Shown piece by piece: positions 9,154-17,344 of a stretch of DNA of 46,782 nucleotides. This DNA is from Lysobacteraceae bacterium. GTDB lineage: Bacteria > Pseudomonadota > Gammaproteobacteria > Xanthomonadales > BQJN01. The position numbers and the translations under genes were made by a program. Each line of letters begins with the position of its first letter. The stretch's first letter is position 1. Location of the stretch: the NCBI GenBank assembly GCA_021604725.1, contig BQJN01000028.1, positions 1-46,782 on the forward strand, in the 5' to 3' direction. The notes beneath the pieces were generated by a model. The model searched no databases, was not told the DNA's origin, and worked only from the letters and a program-made list of their open reading frames with translations.

Positions 9154-11582
9154 TGGGCAAGTGGATTGAGAATCTGATTTTCGGTCATCGTCGCGCCATT
9201 CTGGTGCTGTTCGCGTTGATCACGGTCTTTATGGGCTACAACCTGACGCACCTGAGGGTTGATGCCGGTTTCAAGAAACAGTTGCCGCTGCACCATGAGT
9301 ACATGCAGACCTTCGAGCAATACGAGAAGGAGTTTGGTGGTGCCAACCGCTTGCTGGTTGCGGTCATGGCCGAAGACGGTGACATGTTCGACACCGACTT
9401 CTTCAACAAGCTGGAGAATGTCACCAACGAGGTGTTCTTTATTCCTGGCGTCAACCGCGCCAGCGTTCGCTCAATATTTACACCGAACGTTCGCTTCGTT
9501 GAGATCGTTGAAGACGGGTTTGCCGGTGGCAACGTTATCCCGTCTGACTTTTCTCCGACTCCGGAAATGTTCCAGAAAGTACGGTCCAACATCGTCAAGT
9601 CCGGTGTTGTCGGCCGCCTGGTTGCCGAAGACTTCGATGGTGCCATGGTCTGGGCGGACCTACTTGAAATCGATCCAACCACTGGCGAGAAAATTGACTA
9701 CCAGGGGGTTGCGGCCAAACTCGAAGAGATTCGAGAGAAGTACCAGGGCGACGGTGTAAACGTCCATATCATTGGCTTTGCCAAGATCATTGGCGATGTC
9801 TCCGATGGCGCTCGCTCGGTGGTCTGGTTCTTCGGCATTGCTTTCGCCATTACGGCGCTGCTGCTGTACCTGTACTCAGGGTCAGTAAAGCTGAGTATAT
9901 GGCCACTGCTGTGCTCTGCCGTTGCGGTAATTTGGCAGTTGGGCGCGCTCAACCTGCTCGGCTTTGGCATCGATCCGATGAATATCCTGACTCCATTCCT
10001 GATATTCGCCATTGGTGTCAGTCACGGCGTGCAGATGATCTCCGGCTGGTCAGCGGAACGCCTGTTCGGCGGTGCTGAAGCCGTCGCTGAGGGTGGTGAT
10101 ATCTGTGAGCACGAAGGTGTCGATGCCGAAACGGCAGCACGCAAGACCTTCAGTCGTTTGTTGGCACCGGGCAGCATCGCACTGCTGAGTGACACCATAG
10201 GCTTTTTGACCATCCTGTTCATCAAGATCGACATCATTCGCGAATTGGCGATTACCGCCAGTGTTGGTGTGGCCTTGATTATCTTCACCAATATGGTGCT
10301 GCTGCCAATCTTGCTGTCGATCAGTGATGTCGCCAACTTCGACAAATTCAAGCAACGCCATTTGAATGCTGCAGGTCAACGCGATTGGCTTTGGAAGTCT
10401 CTGGCCATTTTCACCAAGCCCGTGCCATCGCTAGTGGTATTGGCAATCGCCGCAGCACTATTCGCCGCCGGCCATTGGAAAGGCAAGGAAATGCAAATCG
10501 GCGACTCCCAGGCTGGTGTCCCGGAGCTTAGACCCGACGCCCGCTACAACCAGGACGCTGGCGTGATCAGTTCCCGGTTTTCCCTTGGCGTCGATGCCAT
10601 TAGTATCATCATCGAGGCTCCAGCGCAGTCGTGCACTGAAGATTACGAGGCGATGGCAAACATCGACCGTTTCGGTTGGCACATGCTAAATGTGCCTGGC
10701 GTACAGCAAGTGGTGACCTTGCCCTGGGTGGCGAAAATCATCAACTCGGGTTGGAACGAAGGCAACATCAAATGGCGGGTGCTACCACGCAATAACTATG
10801 TGATGCGTCAGAACCTGCAGAGCATTGAAACCGATACCGGGCTGCTCAATACCAACTGCAGCGCCATGCCAGTGATGGTCTTCACCGAAGATCACAAGGC
10901 TGAGACGATTCGTCGTGTGGTAAACAAGGTCAAGGAATACCGATCGAAATACGGTGCGGGTGCCAACCCACTGGAAGGACAGACGGTGGGCCCGGATGGC
11001 TCAGTGCCGGCTGACCAGCTGCAGGCAGGTCAGGTCAATTTCCGCCTCGGTACCGGCAATGTTGGCGTCATGGCGGCCACCAATGAGGACGTAGCAGCGG
11101 CACAAATGCCCATGCTGTTCTGGGTCTATGGTGCGATTGTGGTGCTTTGCCTGATCACCTTCCGCTCCATTATGGGCACGATTTGCATCGTTGCGCCGCT
11201 GACACTGGTATCGGTGCTGGCTTACGCGCTGATGGCGATGATGGGCATTGGCCTTAAGGTCAATACCTTGCCCGTGGTGGCGCTCGGTGTCGGTATCGGT
11301 GTCGACTATGGCATCTATATCTACAGTCGACTGCAAGGCTTCTTGAAGCAGGGCATGACACTGCATGAGGCCTACTACGACACCTTGAGGTTAACCGGCA
11401 AGCCGGTCTTGTTTACGGCCATTACCCTGGCCGTTGGTGTCGGCACCTGGCTGTTCTCGGCTCTGCAGTTCCAGGCTGATATGGGCATCTTGCTGGCCTT
11501 TATGTTCCTGTTGAACATGATTGGTGCCATCGTGCTGCTGCCGGCGCTGGCGCGCTGGCTGTTGCCGGGAATCAAGAAGTAA
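9153..11582 (+). CDS. MMPL-type RND superfamily transporter
   Basis: This 809-residue inner-membrane protein has the two-fold RND layout: an N-terminal helix after 'MGKWIENLIFGHR', a large periplasmic loop, five helices, then the same again. It is of MMPL/HpnN length and needs no AcrA-type adaptor gene. The second half has the proton-relay type motif Gly-Val-Gly-Ile-Gly-Val-Asp-Tyr (Asp718-Tyr719). The matching position in the first half is Gly-Val-Ser-His-Gly-Val-Gln (Ser290-His291), so the two halves are not symmetric. MMPL proteins move lipids or other hydrophobic molecules between the inner membrane and periplasm. It is linked by TAATG overlaps to the YCF48 gene upstream and the DUF962 gene downstream. 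The direction of transport is unknown. Confidence 0.88.
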   Translation: MGKWIENLIFGHRRAILVLFALITVFMGYNLTHLRVDAGFKKQLPLHHEYMQTFEQYEKEFGGANRLLVAVMAEDGDMFDTDFFNKLENVTNEVFFIPGVNRASVRSIFTPNVRFVEIVEDGFAGGNVIPSDFSPTPEMFQKVRSNIVKSGVVGRLVAEDFDGAMVWADLLEIDPTTGEKIDYQGVAAKLEEIREKYQGDGVNVHIIGFAKIIGDVSDGARSVVWFFGIAFAITALLLYLYSGSVKLSIWPLLCSAVAVIWQLGALNLLGFGIDPMNILTPFLIFAIGVSHGVQMISGWSAERLFGGAEAVAEGGDICEHEGVDAETAARKTFSRLLAPGSIALLSDTIGFLTILFIKIDIIRELAITASVGVALIIFTNMVLLPILLSISDVANFDKFKQRHLNAAGQRDWLWKSLAIFTKPVPSLVVLAIAAALFAAGHWKGKEMQIGDSQAGVPELRPDARYNQDAGVISSRFSLGVDAISIIIEAPAQSCTEDYEAMANIDRFGWHMLNVPGVQQVVTLPWVAKIINSGWNEGNIKWRVLPRNNYVMRQNLQSIETDTGLLNTNCSAMPVMVFTEDHKAETIRRVVNKVKEYRSKYGAGANPLEGQTVGPDGSVPADQLQAGQVNFRLGTGNVGVMAATNEDVAAAQMPMLFWVYGAIVVLCLITFRSIMGTICIVAPLTLVSVLAYALMAMMGIGLKVNTLPVVALGVGIGVDYGIYIYSRLQGFLKQGMTLHEAYYDTLRLTGKPVLFTAITLAVGVGTWLFSALQFQADMGILLAFMFLLNMIGAIVLLPALARWLLPGIKK

Positions 11583-12049
11583 TGCGCAGCGCACAACAAT
11601 GGCTGGATCTGTATGGCGTTAGCCACAAGAATCCAACAAACAAGACCATCCACTGGATTTGTGTGCCGGTGATTTACTGGACGGTGCTGGCCTTTGTGTG
11701 GTCAGTACCGGCCGCTTTCCTGGGCGACATTGCACCCTGGCTTAACTGGGCGGTGATCACCGTTATCGTTGTGCAGTTGTACTACTTCGTGCTGTCGTGG
11801 CGGCTCGCGCTCGGAATGCTGGTCATCAACATTGGCTTGCTGTGGTTCACCGGCTGGCTGGCCAGCGTCTCACCCTGGCCCGTGTGGCAAGTGGCTTTGC
11901 TGGCCTTTGTGCTGGCCTGGATTGGTCAGTTTATTGGTCACAAGATCGAGGGCAAGAAGCCCTCTTTCTTCAATGACTTGCAATTCCTGATGATTGGACC
12001 AATCTGGCTTCTGGCAGATGCCTACCGACGCCTTGGTCTACGTATTTAA
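11582..12049 (+). CDS. DUF962/Mpo1-like membrane protein
   Basis: This 155-residue protein has about four hydrophobic helices. Conserved polar residues match the DUF962/YGL010w family: Tyr-Gly-Val-Ser-His15-x4-Asn20-Lys-x-Ile-His24 at the N terminus and Gly-His120-Lys-Ile-Glu-Gly-Lys-Lys-Pro-Ser near the third helix. The founding member, yeast Mpo1, is an Fe(II)-dependent dioxygenase that shortens 2-hydroxy fatty acids by alpha-oxidation, and its histidines are thought to bind the iron. The ATG overlaps the RND stop by one base (TAATG), so the protein is made with the transporter. An enzyme acting on a fatty acid or lipid handled by that transporter is therefore a plausible inference. Activity of bacterial members is less well established. 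Confidence 0.82.
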   Translation: MRSAQQWLDLYGVSHKNPTNKTIHWICVPVIYWTVLAFVWSVPAAFLGDIAPWLNWAVITVIVVQLYYFVLSWRLALGMLVINIGLLWFTGWLASVSPWPVWQVALLAFVLAWIGQFIGHKIEGKKPSFFNDLQFLMIGPIWLLADAYRRLGLRI

Positions 12050-12088
12050 CTTTAAGGCGCGGCACCCGCTACACCCAATTGACGAGGA

Positions 12089-12991
12089 ATGGTTTCGTTG
12101 AAAGACGCAATTCTTGAAGCCCGTCTGGACCTGCCATTGGTTCACCGTGGCAAGGTGAGAGACGTATTTGCAGTCGATGATGATCGATTGTTGATGGTCG
12201 CCTGTGACCGCATATCGGCCTTTGATGTGGTCATGCCGCAAGCCGTGCCAGGCAAAGGCGCAGTGCTCACCGCGATCTCCAACTTCTGGTTTGATCGGCT
12301 GGCCAAGGTCGTGCCCAACCATCTGATTTCAACCGACGCCAGCCAGTGGCTCAGTAGCTCGCCGGATGCCGAAGCCCTGGTCAGTCGCAGCGTTCTGGTC
12401 AAACGGTTGAAACCTCTGCCGGTGGAAGCCATTGTGCGCGGCTACCTGATTGGGTCAGGCTGGAAGGACTATCAAAGTGATGGGCGGTTGTGCGGTATCG
12501 AGCTGCCATCCGGGCTTAAGCAAGCGCAAGAGTTGCCGCAGCCGATCTTCACGCCATCAACCAAAGCGGCGGTGGGCGATCATGATGAGAATATTGCGTT
12601 TGACCAGGTCATCGAGCTGATCGGCGAAGATCTGGCAAACCAGGTCCGCGAGGTTTCTCTAACATTGTATAGCCTGGCAGCTCGTTACGCGCTGCACCGT
12701 GGCATCATCATCGCCGACACCAAGTTTGAGTTTGGCCTCGATGCCGATGGCTCATTGGTGTTGATGGATGAAATTTTGACGCCGGATTCATCGCGGTTCT
12801 GGCCGGTCTCTGATTATCAGGTCGGCAGCAGCCCGCCCAGTTTCGACAAGCAATTTGTTCGTGACTACCTGGAAACCCTGGACTGGGACAAGAAGGCGCC
12901 AGGTCCGAACTTGCCAGACGAGATTATCACCGGGACGGCAGAACGATACGCCGAGGCCTGGACTCGATTGACTGGCCCGGCCGGGCTGTAG
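12089..12991 (+). CDS. purC: SAICAR synthetase (purine biosynthesis)
   Basis: This protein of about 300 residues catalyses ATP-dependent condensation of CAIR with aspartate to give SAICAR, a cytoplasmic step of de novo purine synthesis. Family landmarks are present in order: 'HRGKVRDVF' near residue 19, '[11 protein letters not shown]' at about 40, the Glu-Ala-Ile-Val-Arg-Gly-Tyr segment at about 115, 'DTKFEFG' at about 210 and '[13 protein letters not shown]' near 228. The ~300-residue size is that of the longer, Ade1-like class. The GAGGA ribosome site abuts ATG 12089 with no spacing, whereas the in-frame TTG at 12098 has ideal 9-base spacing, so the true start may be three codons later. 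It stands 39 bp after the lipid locus with no terminator between, so read-through is possible. Confidence 0.96.
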   Translation: MVSLKDAILEARLDLPLVHRGKVRDVFAVDDDRLLMVACDRISAFDVVMPQAVPGKGAVLTAISNFWFDRLAKVVPNHLISTDASQWLSSSPDAEALVSRSVLVKRLKPLPVEAIVRGYLIGSGWKDYQSDGRLCGIELPSGLKQAQELPQPIFTPSTKAAVGDHDENIAFDQVIELIGEDLANQVREVSLTLYSLAARYALHRGIIIADTKFEFGLDADGSLVLMDEILTPDSSRFWPVSDYQVGSSPPSFDKQFVRDYLETLDWDKKAPGPNLPDEIITGTAERYAEAWTRLTGPAGL

Positions 12992-13003
12992 GGCGGACCA
13001 GCA

Positions 13004-13786
13004 ATGAGTTGGTGGGGCAAAGTCCTCGGTGGCACCTTCGGTTTTCTGCTGGGCGGCCCAATCGGCGCATTGCTTGGCGCAGCGCTAGGCCATTCAATTG
13101 ATTCGGGCGTCGAAGGCTTAAGCTACAACCCGCTGGGTGGTGGTGCCGAGAAAACGCAAATGGCCTTTTTCACCGCCTTGTTTGCGGTGCTGGGTCACCT
13201 GGCCAAGAGCGATGGTCGCGTTAGTGTTGCCGAGATTCGGGTCGCTGAGTCGTTGATGGACCAGATGCGCTTGAGCAAGGAGCAAAGACGAGTGGCGGTG
13301 CGCCTGTTCACTGAGGGAAAGCGAGCGAATTTCCCGCTCGAAGAGGTGCTTGAGCAGTTCGCATCGGTCGCCGGACGACAGCGTAATCTGCAGCAAATGT
13401 TTCTGGAGATACTAATTGATTCGGCGTTGATTGACGGCCCGGTAACGGCAGATGAGCGTCGCGTTTTGGCCCGAACCTGCGTTGTGCTGGGCTTTGAGCC
13501 TGGCCAACTTGAGCAGATGATCAGGATGCGCACGCAAGGCCGTCGTCGCGGCCCGGCTAGCCCGAAACAGCCTGCGTTTGACCCCTATGCGGTGCTAGGC
13601 GTTGAGGCCAAAGCAACGGATGCTGAGGTGAAACGGGCCTACCGCAGGCTGATGAGCCAACATCACCCGGACAAACTGGTATCCAAGGGCCTGCCCGAAG
13701 AAATGATGGATATCGCCAAACAACGCGTCAGAGAAATCAGGCAAGCGTATGACCTGATAAAACAGCAGCGAGGAACCTTAAGATGA
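13004..13786 (+). CDS. djlA: DjlA-type membrane-anchored J-domain co-chaperone
   Basis: About 260 residues in three parts. The first is a glycine-rich transmembrane segment (residues 5-30, small-residue zipper as in DjlA). The second is a TerB-like helical domain (about 50-165, with Lys-Ser-Asp-Gly-Arg-Val and acidic helix motifs). The third is a C-terminal J domain (about 193-258) with the diagnostic His221-Pro-Asp. DjlA is a type III DnaJ homologue that stimulates DnaK ATPase at the inner membrane and influences envelope stress signalling. The start follows AGGGCGGA and lies 12 bp after purC. Its stop overlaps the rpe start (ATGA), so the two are translationally coupled. Confidence 0.93.
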   Translation: MSWWGKVLGGTFGFLLGGPIGALLGAALGHSIDSGVEGLSYNPLGGGAEKTQMAFFTALFAVLGHLAKSDGRVSVAEIRVAESLMDQMRLSKEQRRVAVRLFTEGKRANFPLEEVLEQFASVAGRQRNLQQMFLEILIDSALIDGPVTADERRVLARTCVVLGFEPGQLEQMIRMRTQGRRRGPASPKQPAFDPYAVLGVEAKATDAEVKRAYRRLMSQHHPDKLVSKGLPEEMMDIAKQRVREIRQAYDLIKQQRGTLR

Positions 13787-14451
13787 CCAAGCCCTATGTA
13801 ATTGCACCGAGTATCTTATCGGCTGATTTCGCGCGTCTGGGCGAGGACACCAAGGCCGTACTCGATGCCGGTGCCGACTGGGTCCATTTTGACGTGATGG
13901 ACAATCACTATGTTCCGAACCTGACCATTGGCCCCATGGTCTGCGACGCCCTGCGCAACCACGGCATCACGGCACCCATTGATGTCCATTTGATGGTTAA
14001 ACCTGTCGACCGCATCATTCCCGACTTCGCCAAGGCCGGGGCCAGTACCATTACATTTCATCCCGAAGCCAGCGAACATGTCGATCGCTCCCTGGCGTTG
14101 ATCAAGGAAAGCGGTTGCAAGGCAGGCCTGGTATTCAATCCCGCCACCTCGCTGGACATTATTCCACTGGTGGCCGACAAGCTCGATATGATCCTGCTGA
14201 TGTCAGTCAACCCAGGGTTTGGCGGCCAGTCGTTCATCGCCAATACCTTGTGCAAACTGCGCCAGGCCAGAAAGATGATTGAAGACAATGGCTGGGACAT
14301 GCGACTGGAAGTCGACGGTGGTGTGAAAGCCAATAACATCGCAGAAATTGCAGCAGCAGGTGCCGATACCTTCGTTGCAGGTTCAGCGATTTTTGGTGCG
14401 CCGGACTACAAGGTCGTGATTGACCAAATGCGACAGGAACTTGCCGGGTAG
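13783..14451 (+). CDS. rpe: Ribulose-phosphate 3-epimerase
   Basis: This 222-residue TIM-barrel enzyme interconverts ribulose 5-phosphate and xylulose 5-phosphate in the pentose phosphate pathway. Visible family motifs: '[15 protein letters not shown]' at the N terminus, '[17 protein letters not shown]' (metal-binding His and catalytic Asp), 'DVHLMV', '[11 protein letters not shown]' (phosphate loop) and 'EVDGG' with the second catalytic Asp. The length is normal and all active-site residues appear intact. The ATG overlaps the djlA stop by four bases. In many proteobacteria rpe is followed by gph and trpE; here the synteny breaks off at a minus-strand gene. Confidence 0.97.
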   Translation: MTKPYVIAPSILSADFARLGEDTKAVLDAGADWVHFDVMDNHYVPNLTIGPMVCDALRNHGITAPIDVHLMVKPVDRIIPDFAKAGASTITFHPEASEHVDRSLALIKESGCKAGLVFNPATSLDIIPLVADKLDMILLMSVNPGFGGQSFIANTLCKLRQARKMIEDNGWDMRLEVDGGVKANNIAEIAAAGADTFVAGSAIFGAPDYKVVIDQMRQELAG

Positions 14452-14453
14452 AT

Positions 14454-14488
14454 GCAGAAACGAAATGCCCTGGACAGGTCCAGGGCAT
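14454..14488 (-). terminator. Hairpin terminator, best read on the minus strand
   Basis: A 10-bp stem (ATGCCCTGGA / TCCAGGGCAT, 14465-14488) with a 4-base loop lies between the convergent rpe and delta-60-repeat genes. Read on the minus strand it is followed by TTTCGTTTC, a broken T-rich tail. On the plus strand there is no T tract. It most likely ends the minus-strand gene and may hinder rpe read-through. Confidence 0.6.
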
Positions 14489-14505
14489 GATGGCAAGCGT
14501 CGCAT

Positions 14506-15858
14506 CTAGGGGTTGATGCGCAGCAACATGAAGTCGTAGTCCGTCCCGCCGTAGCCCGCCAAACCACCCAGCAACACTCTACCCTGCGAGTCGATCGCCA
14601 TTGAGGTAGGCAGCTCGTAGCCAGTGCCGTAGTTGTAGGGGTAGTGGCGGAATCCGAACAGGCCGAAATTTGTATCGAGGTAGCCCTGCGGATTGAACTG
14701 CAGCGCGGCAAAATCACGCCCCGAATCGCTGCTAACTGCCAGTGCGATCACCATGCTGCCATCGCTACGCCCAACCACGCGGGTGGCTTGATTGATCTGG
14801 TCCCCAGCGGTGAAGCCCAGGCTGAAACGGCCATTGCTTGGGTTTTGATTGCCAAATGAAGTAATGATCTGCCCAGAGGCCGACAGTAGGGTGGCGACGA
14901 TACGGCTGGTGCCGTTGCCAGGATCGGCTTGTCCAACAGCCATTATGCTGCCGTCGTTGCGCAGCTCCAGGTCAGCCAGGTGGTCATCGTGGATGCCGTT
15001 GATATCAAACCAAATCACCTTGAAGCCAGCATTGCCAAAAGAGCTGTCATCGGAGCCATTTTTTCCTATTTTCCAAAGGACGAAGTCGGTATCGCCGAAT
15101 GACGTATAGGTACTTCCGCCAACGACGATGTCATCGTTGTCCAGGATACGGATGGCTGCCAGGTGGGTATGGAACTGTGGGTTGGGTGAGCTTTGGCGAA
15201 CGCCACCTGCGAAGGACGGATCCAGATTCCCGTTCGGCAACAGTCGCGCGACCAACAACTGCAATCCGCCGCCAGAGCCGCTTAGGCTATTTCCGGCGAC
15301 AATGATGTTTCCTTTCGAATCAACAGCAACGTCATTGATGTAGGCGATTTGACCAGAAGGCAGCGTGCTCAAGCTTGTCACGCCCGCGCCGCCAAATGCC
15401 GCTGAGTCAATACTGCCGTCAGGTCGATACTGGCGCAACACGGCCATTGGCTGCAGGTTCTGATCCAGTTCAGTGGTGGCGATGAGCAGGTTGCCATTGC
15501 TCAACAGAGCCCCATAGGAGGAATTTCCTTCGGTGGTGTTTGGCAAGACCAAGCGGCCTTGTGTGCCGAAGCTTGCGTCCAGCGTCCCTTGCGCTGTGAA
15601 CTTGAGAACGACCGGCTTTTTGTTGCCATAGCCGGTGACCCCGCCATAGCCCACTTGATAGATCGAACCGTCACCGGCTATCAGTGTGTCGACTGCGGAG
15701 TCCCCGCCGCTCGGAACTAGATCCACAGCCTCAATTGCAATGCCATTGCTGGCGAATGTGAGGTCAATGTCGCCACCGGTAGCCAGGGCGTTATTGCAGA
15801 CAGTTAGCAGCATAAAAGCAAGTAATGCCGGCAATGCTTTTCGGTACAGATTTGCCAT
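14506..15858 (-). CDS. Secreted delta-60-repeat beta-propeller protein (copy 1)
   Basis: About 450 residues. I set the start at ATG 15858 (GAGGA 6 bases upstream), which gives a clean signal peptide 'MANLYRKALPALLAFMLL' ending Ala-Leu-Ala; the frame extends 5 codons further. The mature part is a run of about seven repeats of ~55-60 residues. Each has a Leu/Ile-Asp-x-x-Phe-x-x-x-Gly core and a Val-Asp-Ser-x-Gly-Arg/Asn-Ile-x-Val-Gly-Gly segment, matching the delta-60 repeat (TIGR02608/DUF5122). Such repeats form beta-propellers in exported proteins and are common in delta- and gammaproteobacteria. Ligand and function are unknown. It is one of three paralogues in a row, all on the minus strand, and a hairpin terminator follows it. 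Confidence 0.82.
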   Translation of the reverse strand: MANLYRKALPALLAFMLLTVCNNALATGGDIDLTFASNGIAIEAVDLVPSGGDSAVDTLIAGDGSIYQVGYGGVTGYGNKKPVVLKFTAQGTLDASFGTQGRLVLPNTTEGNSSYGALLSNGNLLIATTELDQNLQPMAVLRQYRPDGSIDSAAFGGAGVTSLSTLPSGQIAYINDVAVDSKGNIIVAGNSLSGSGGGLQLLVARLLPNGNLDPSFAGGVRQSSPNPQFHTHLAAIRILDNDDIVVGGSTYTSFGDTDFVLWKIGKNGSDDSSFGNAGFKVIWFDINGIHDDHLADLELRNDGSIMAVGQADPGNGTSRIVATLLSASGQIITSFGNQNPSNGRFSLGFTAGDQINQATRVVGRSDGSMVIALAVSSDSGRDFAALQFNPQGYLDTNFGLFGFRHYPYNYGTGYELPTSMAIDSQGRVLLGGLAGYGGTDYDFMLLRINP

Positions 15859-15931
15859 GAGTTGGGTCCTCATCTAAAAGGGGCGCTGAAATGGCCCGGT
15901 GATACAAAGCGGTATGGCTAAGGCGAGTTGG

Positions 15932-17290
15932 TCAGGGCTTGAGGCGCACCACCATGAAGTCATGGTCGGTGTTGGAATAGCCCGCATAACCAGCTAGCAA
16001 GGTTCGATTGTTGGCATCGACACCTATTGCAAATGGAACCTCGTCATTGTTGCCATAGGTGAACGAATACAACTGGAGCCCGAACAGTCCGTAGTTGATA
16101 TCAATATCACCGTTGGCGAGCAGCCTGAACGAGCCGAAATCACGACCGTTGGTTCTGCTCACATGCATTCCGACAACCATTTTTCCGTCTGTCCTTGTCG
16201 CAATCCCGGTCGCGCCATTAATCTCGAGGCCCTGACCCAAGTTAAAGGTCAAGCGTCCGTTGCGCGGCGTTTGATTGCCGAAAGAGGTCACGACGGTGCC
16301 ACTGGGGTCGAAGGCAGTGACGGCGACACTGGATTTACCGCTGTTGGTGCCGTGGTTTGCCTCGCCAACTGCGACCAGGCTACCGTCTGAACGCAAGGCG
16401 AGATCGCGCAGTACATCGTCATGGTAACCATTGATATCGAACCAGAAGGTTCGGGTGCCGTTGTTGCCGTAGGTGGCGTCAGTGCTGCCGTCAGCTTTCA
16501 GCTTCCAGATGGCAAAGTCAGTATCGCTGTAGCTGGTTTGCACCACGCCGCCTACGTAGACATCACCGTTGATTGCCACTTCAACAGTCAATGCCTCGGA
16601 ATTCTCGTTGGCAATGGGTGAAGCAGTGGCGATTGAGCCGTTGGCAAATCCTGGATCTTGAAGTCCACTGGGAAGGAATCGGGCGACCAACATCTTGAGC
16701 ATGCCTTGCTGATATGCGTTGGTCGAGCCGACCACCACGATACGCCCTTGACTGTCTACGGCGACGTCGCCGACTGCCTCATCTGAGTGCTGACCAAGGC
16801 CCAGCCCGGACCATGGCAGGGTGAAGCCAGACCAGTCCCTGTCTCCGTTTGGTTTGAACTGCAGAAGAATGATATCGAGGTCGCCATTGCTGGTGAACTC
16901 GTTGCTGGCGACCAACAGATTGCCGTTTTGCAATATGGCGCCATAGACAGCGCCGGCAAAGCCGACGCCATGTACGCTGGGAACACGGACCACACCTTGA
17001 ATACCGAAGTTGGTATCAATGGTCCCTTGGGCGGTGTGTTTCACAATCACCGGTTCTGCAATAGCTGAGTTGGTCCAGTCGGCCTGTGCCATACCCACTT
17101 GATAGACCTCACCTGAAGCACTCACAACCAGGTCGTGAATCTCATCGATGCCTCCAGGTATCAAATCTATCGCGCTGATAGCAATGCCGTTGCTGGCAAA
17201 GGATGTGTCCAGGTTACCGCTGGCTGCTCCACAGGAAAATGGAAGTAGGACCAGTGACAGGGCTGTTGATGCTGTCAGTTTGGTAAACAT
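15932..17290 (-). CDS. Secreted delta-60-repeat beta-propeller protein (copy 2)
   Basis: 452 residues with the same plan as its neighbours: signal peptide (Met-Phe-Thr-Lys ... Cys-Gly-Ala-Ala), then about seven delta-60 repeats. The paralogy is clear along the whole length: Leu-Asp-Thr-Ser-Phe-Ala-Ser-Asn-Gly-Ile-Ala-Ile at the N terminus, an 'FWFDINGYHDD' segment near residue 285, 'FGNQTPRNGRL' near 335, and a C-terminal 'DHDFMVVRLKP'. AGAGGAA lies 6 bases before the ATG. It is separated from copy 1 by 73 bp with no convincing terminator, so co-transcription is possible. Cellular role is unknown; secretion or periplasmic location is inferred from the signal peptide. Confidence 0.82.
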   Translation of the reverse strand: MFTKLTASTALSLVLLPFSCGAASGNLDTSFASNGIAISAIDLIPGGIDEIHDLVVSASGEVYQVGMAQADWTNSAIAEPVIVKHTAQGTIDTNFGIQGVVRVPSVHGVGFAGAVYGAILQNGNLLVASNEFTSNGDLDIILLQFKPNGDRDWSGFTLPWSGLGLGQHSDEAVGDVAVDSQGRIVVVGSTNAYQQGMLKMLVARFLPSGLQDPGFANGSIATASPIANENSEALTVEVAINGDVYVGGVVQTSYSDTDFAIWKLKADGSTDATYGNNGTRTFWFDINGYHDDVLRDLALRSDGSLVAVGEANHGTNSGKSSVAVTAFDPSGTVVTSFGNQTPRNGRLTFNLGQGLEINGATGIATRTDGKMVVGMHVSRTNGRDFGSFRLLANGDIDINYGLFGLQLYSFTYGNNDEVPFAIGVDANNRTLLAGYAGYSNTDHDFMVVRLKP

Positions 17291-17344
17291 ACGGGGTTCC
17301 TCTAGCTGTTTGCCAGGTGTTCGACGCCGCTTGGGCCTTACCGG

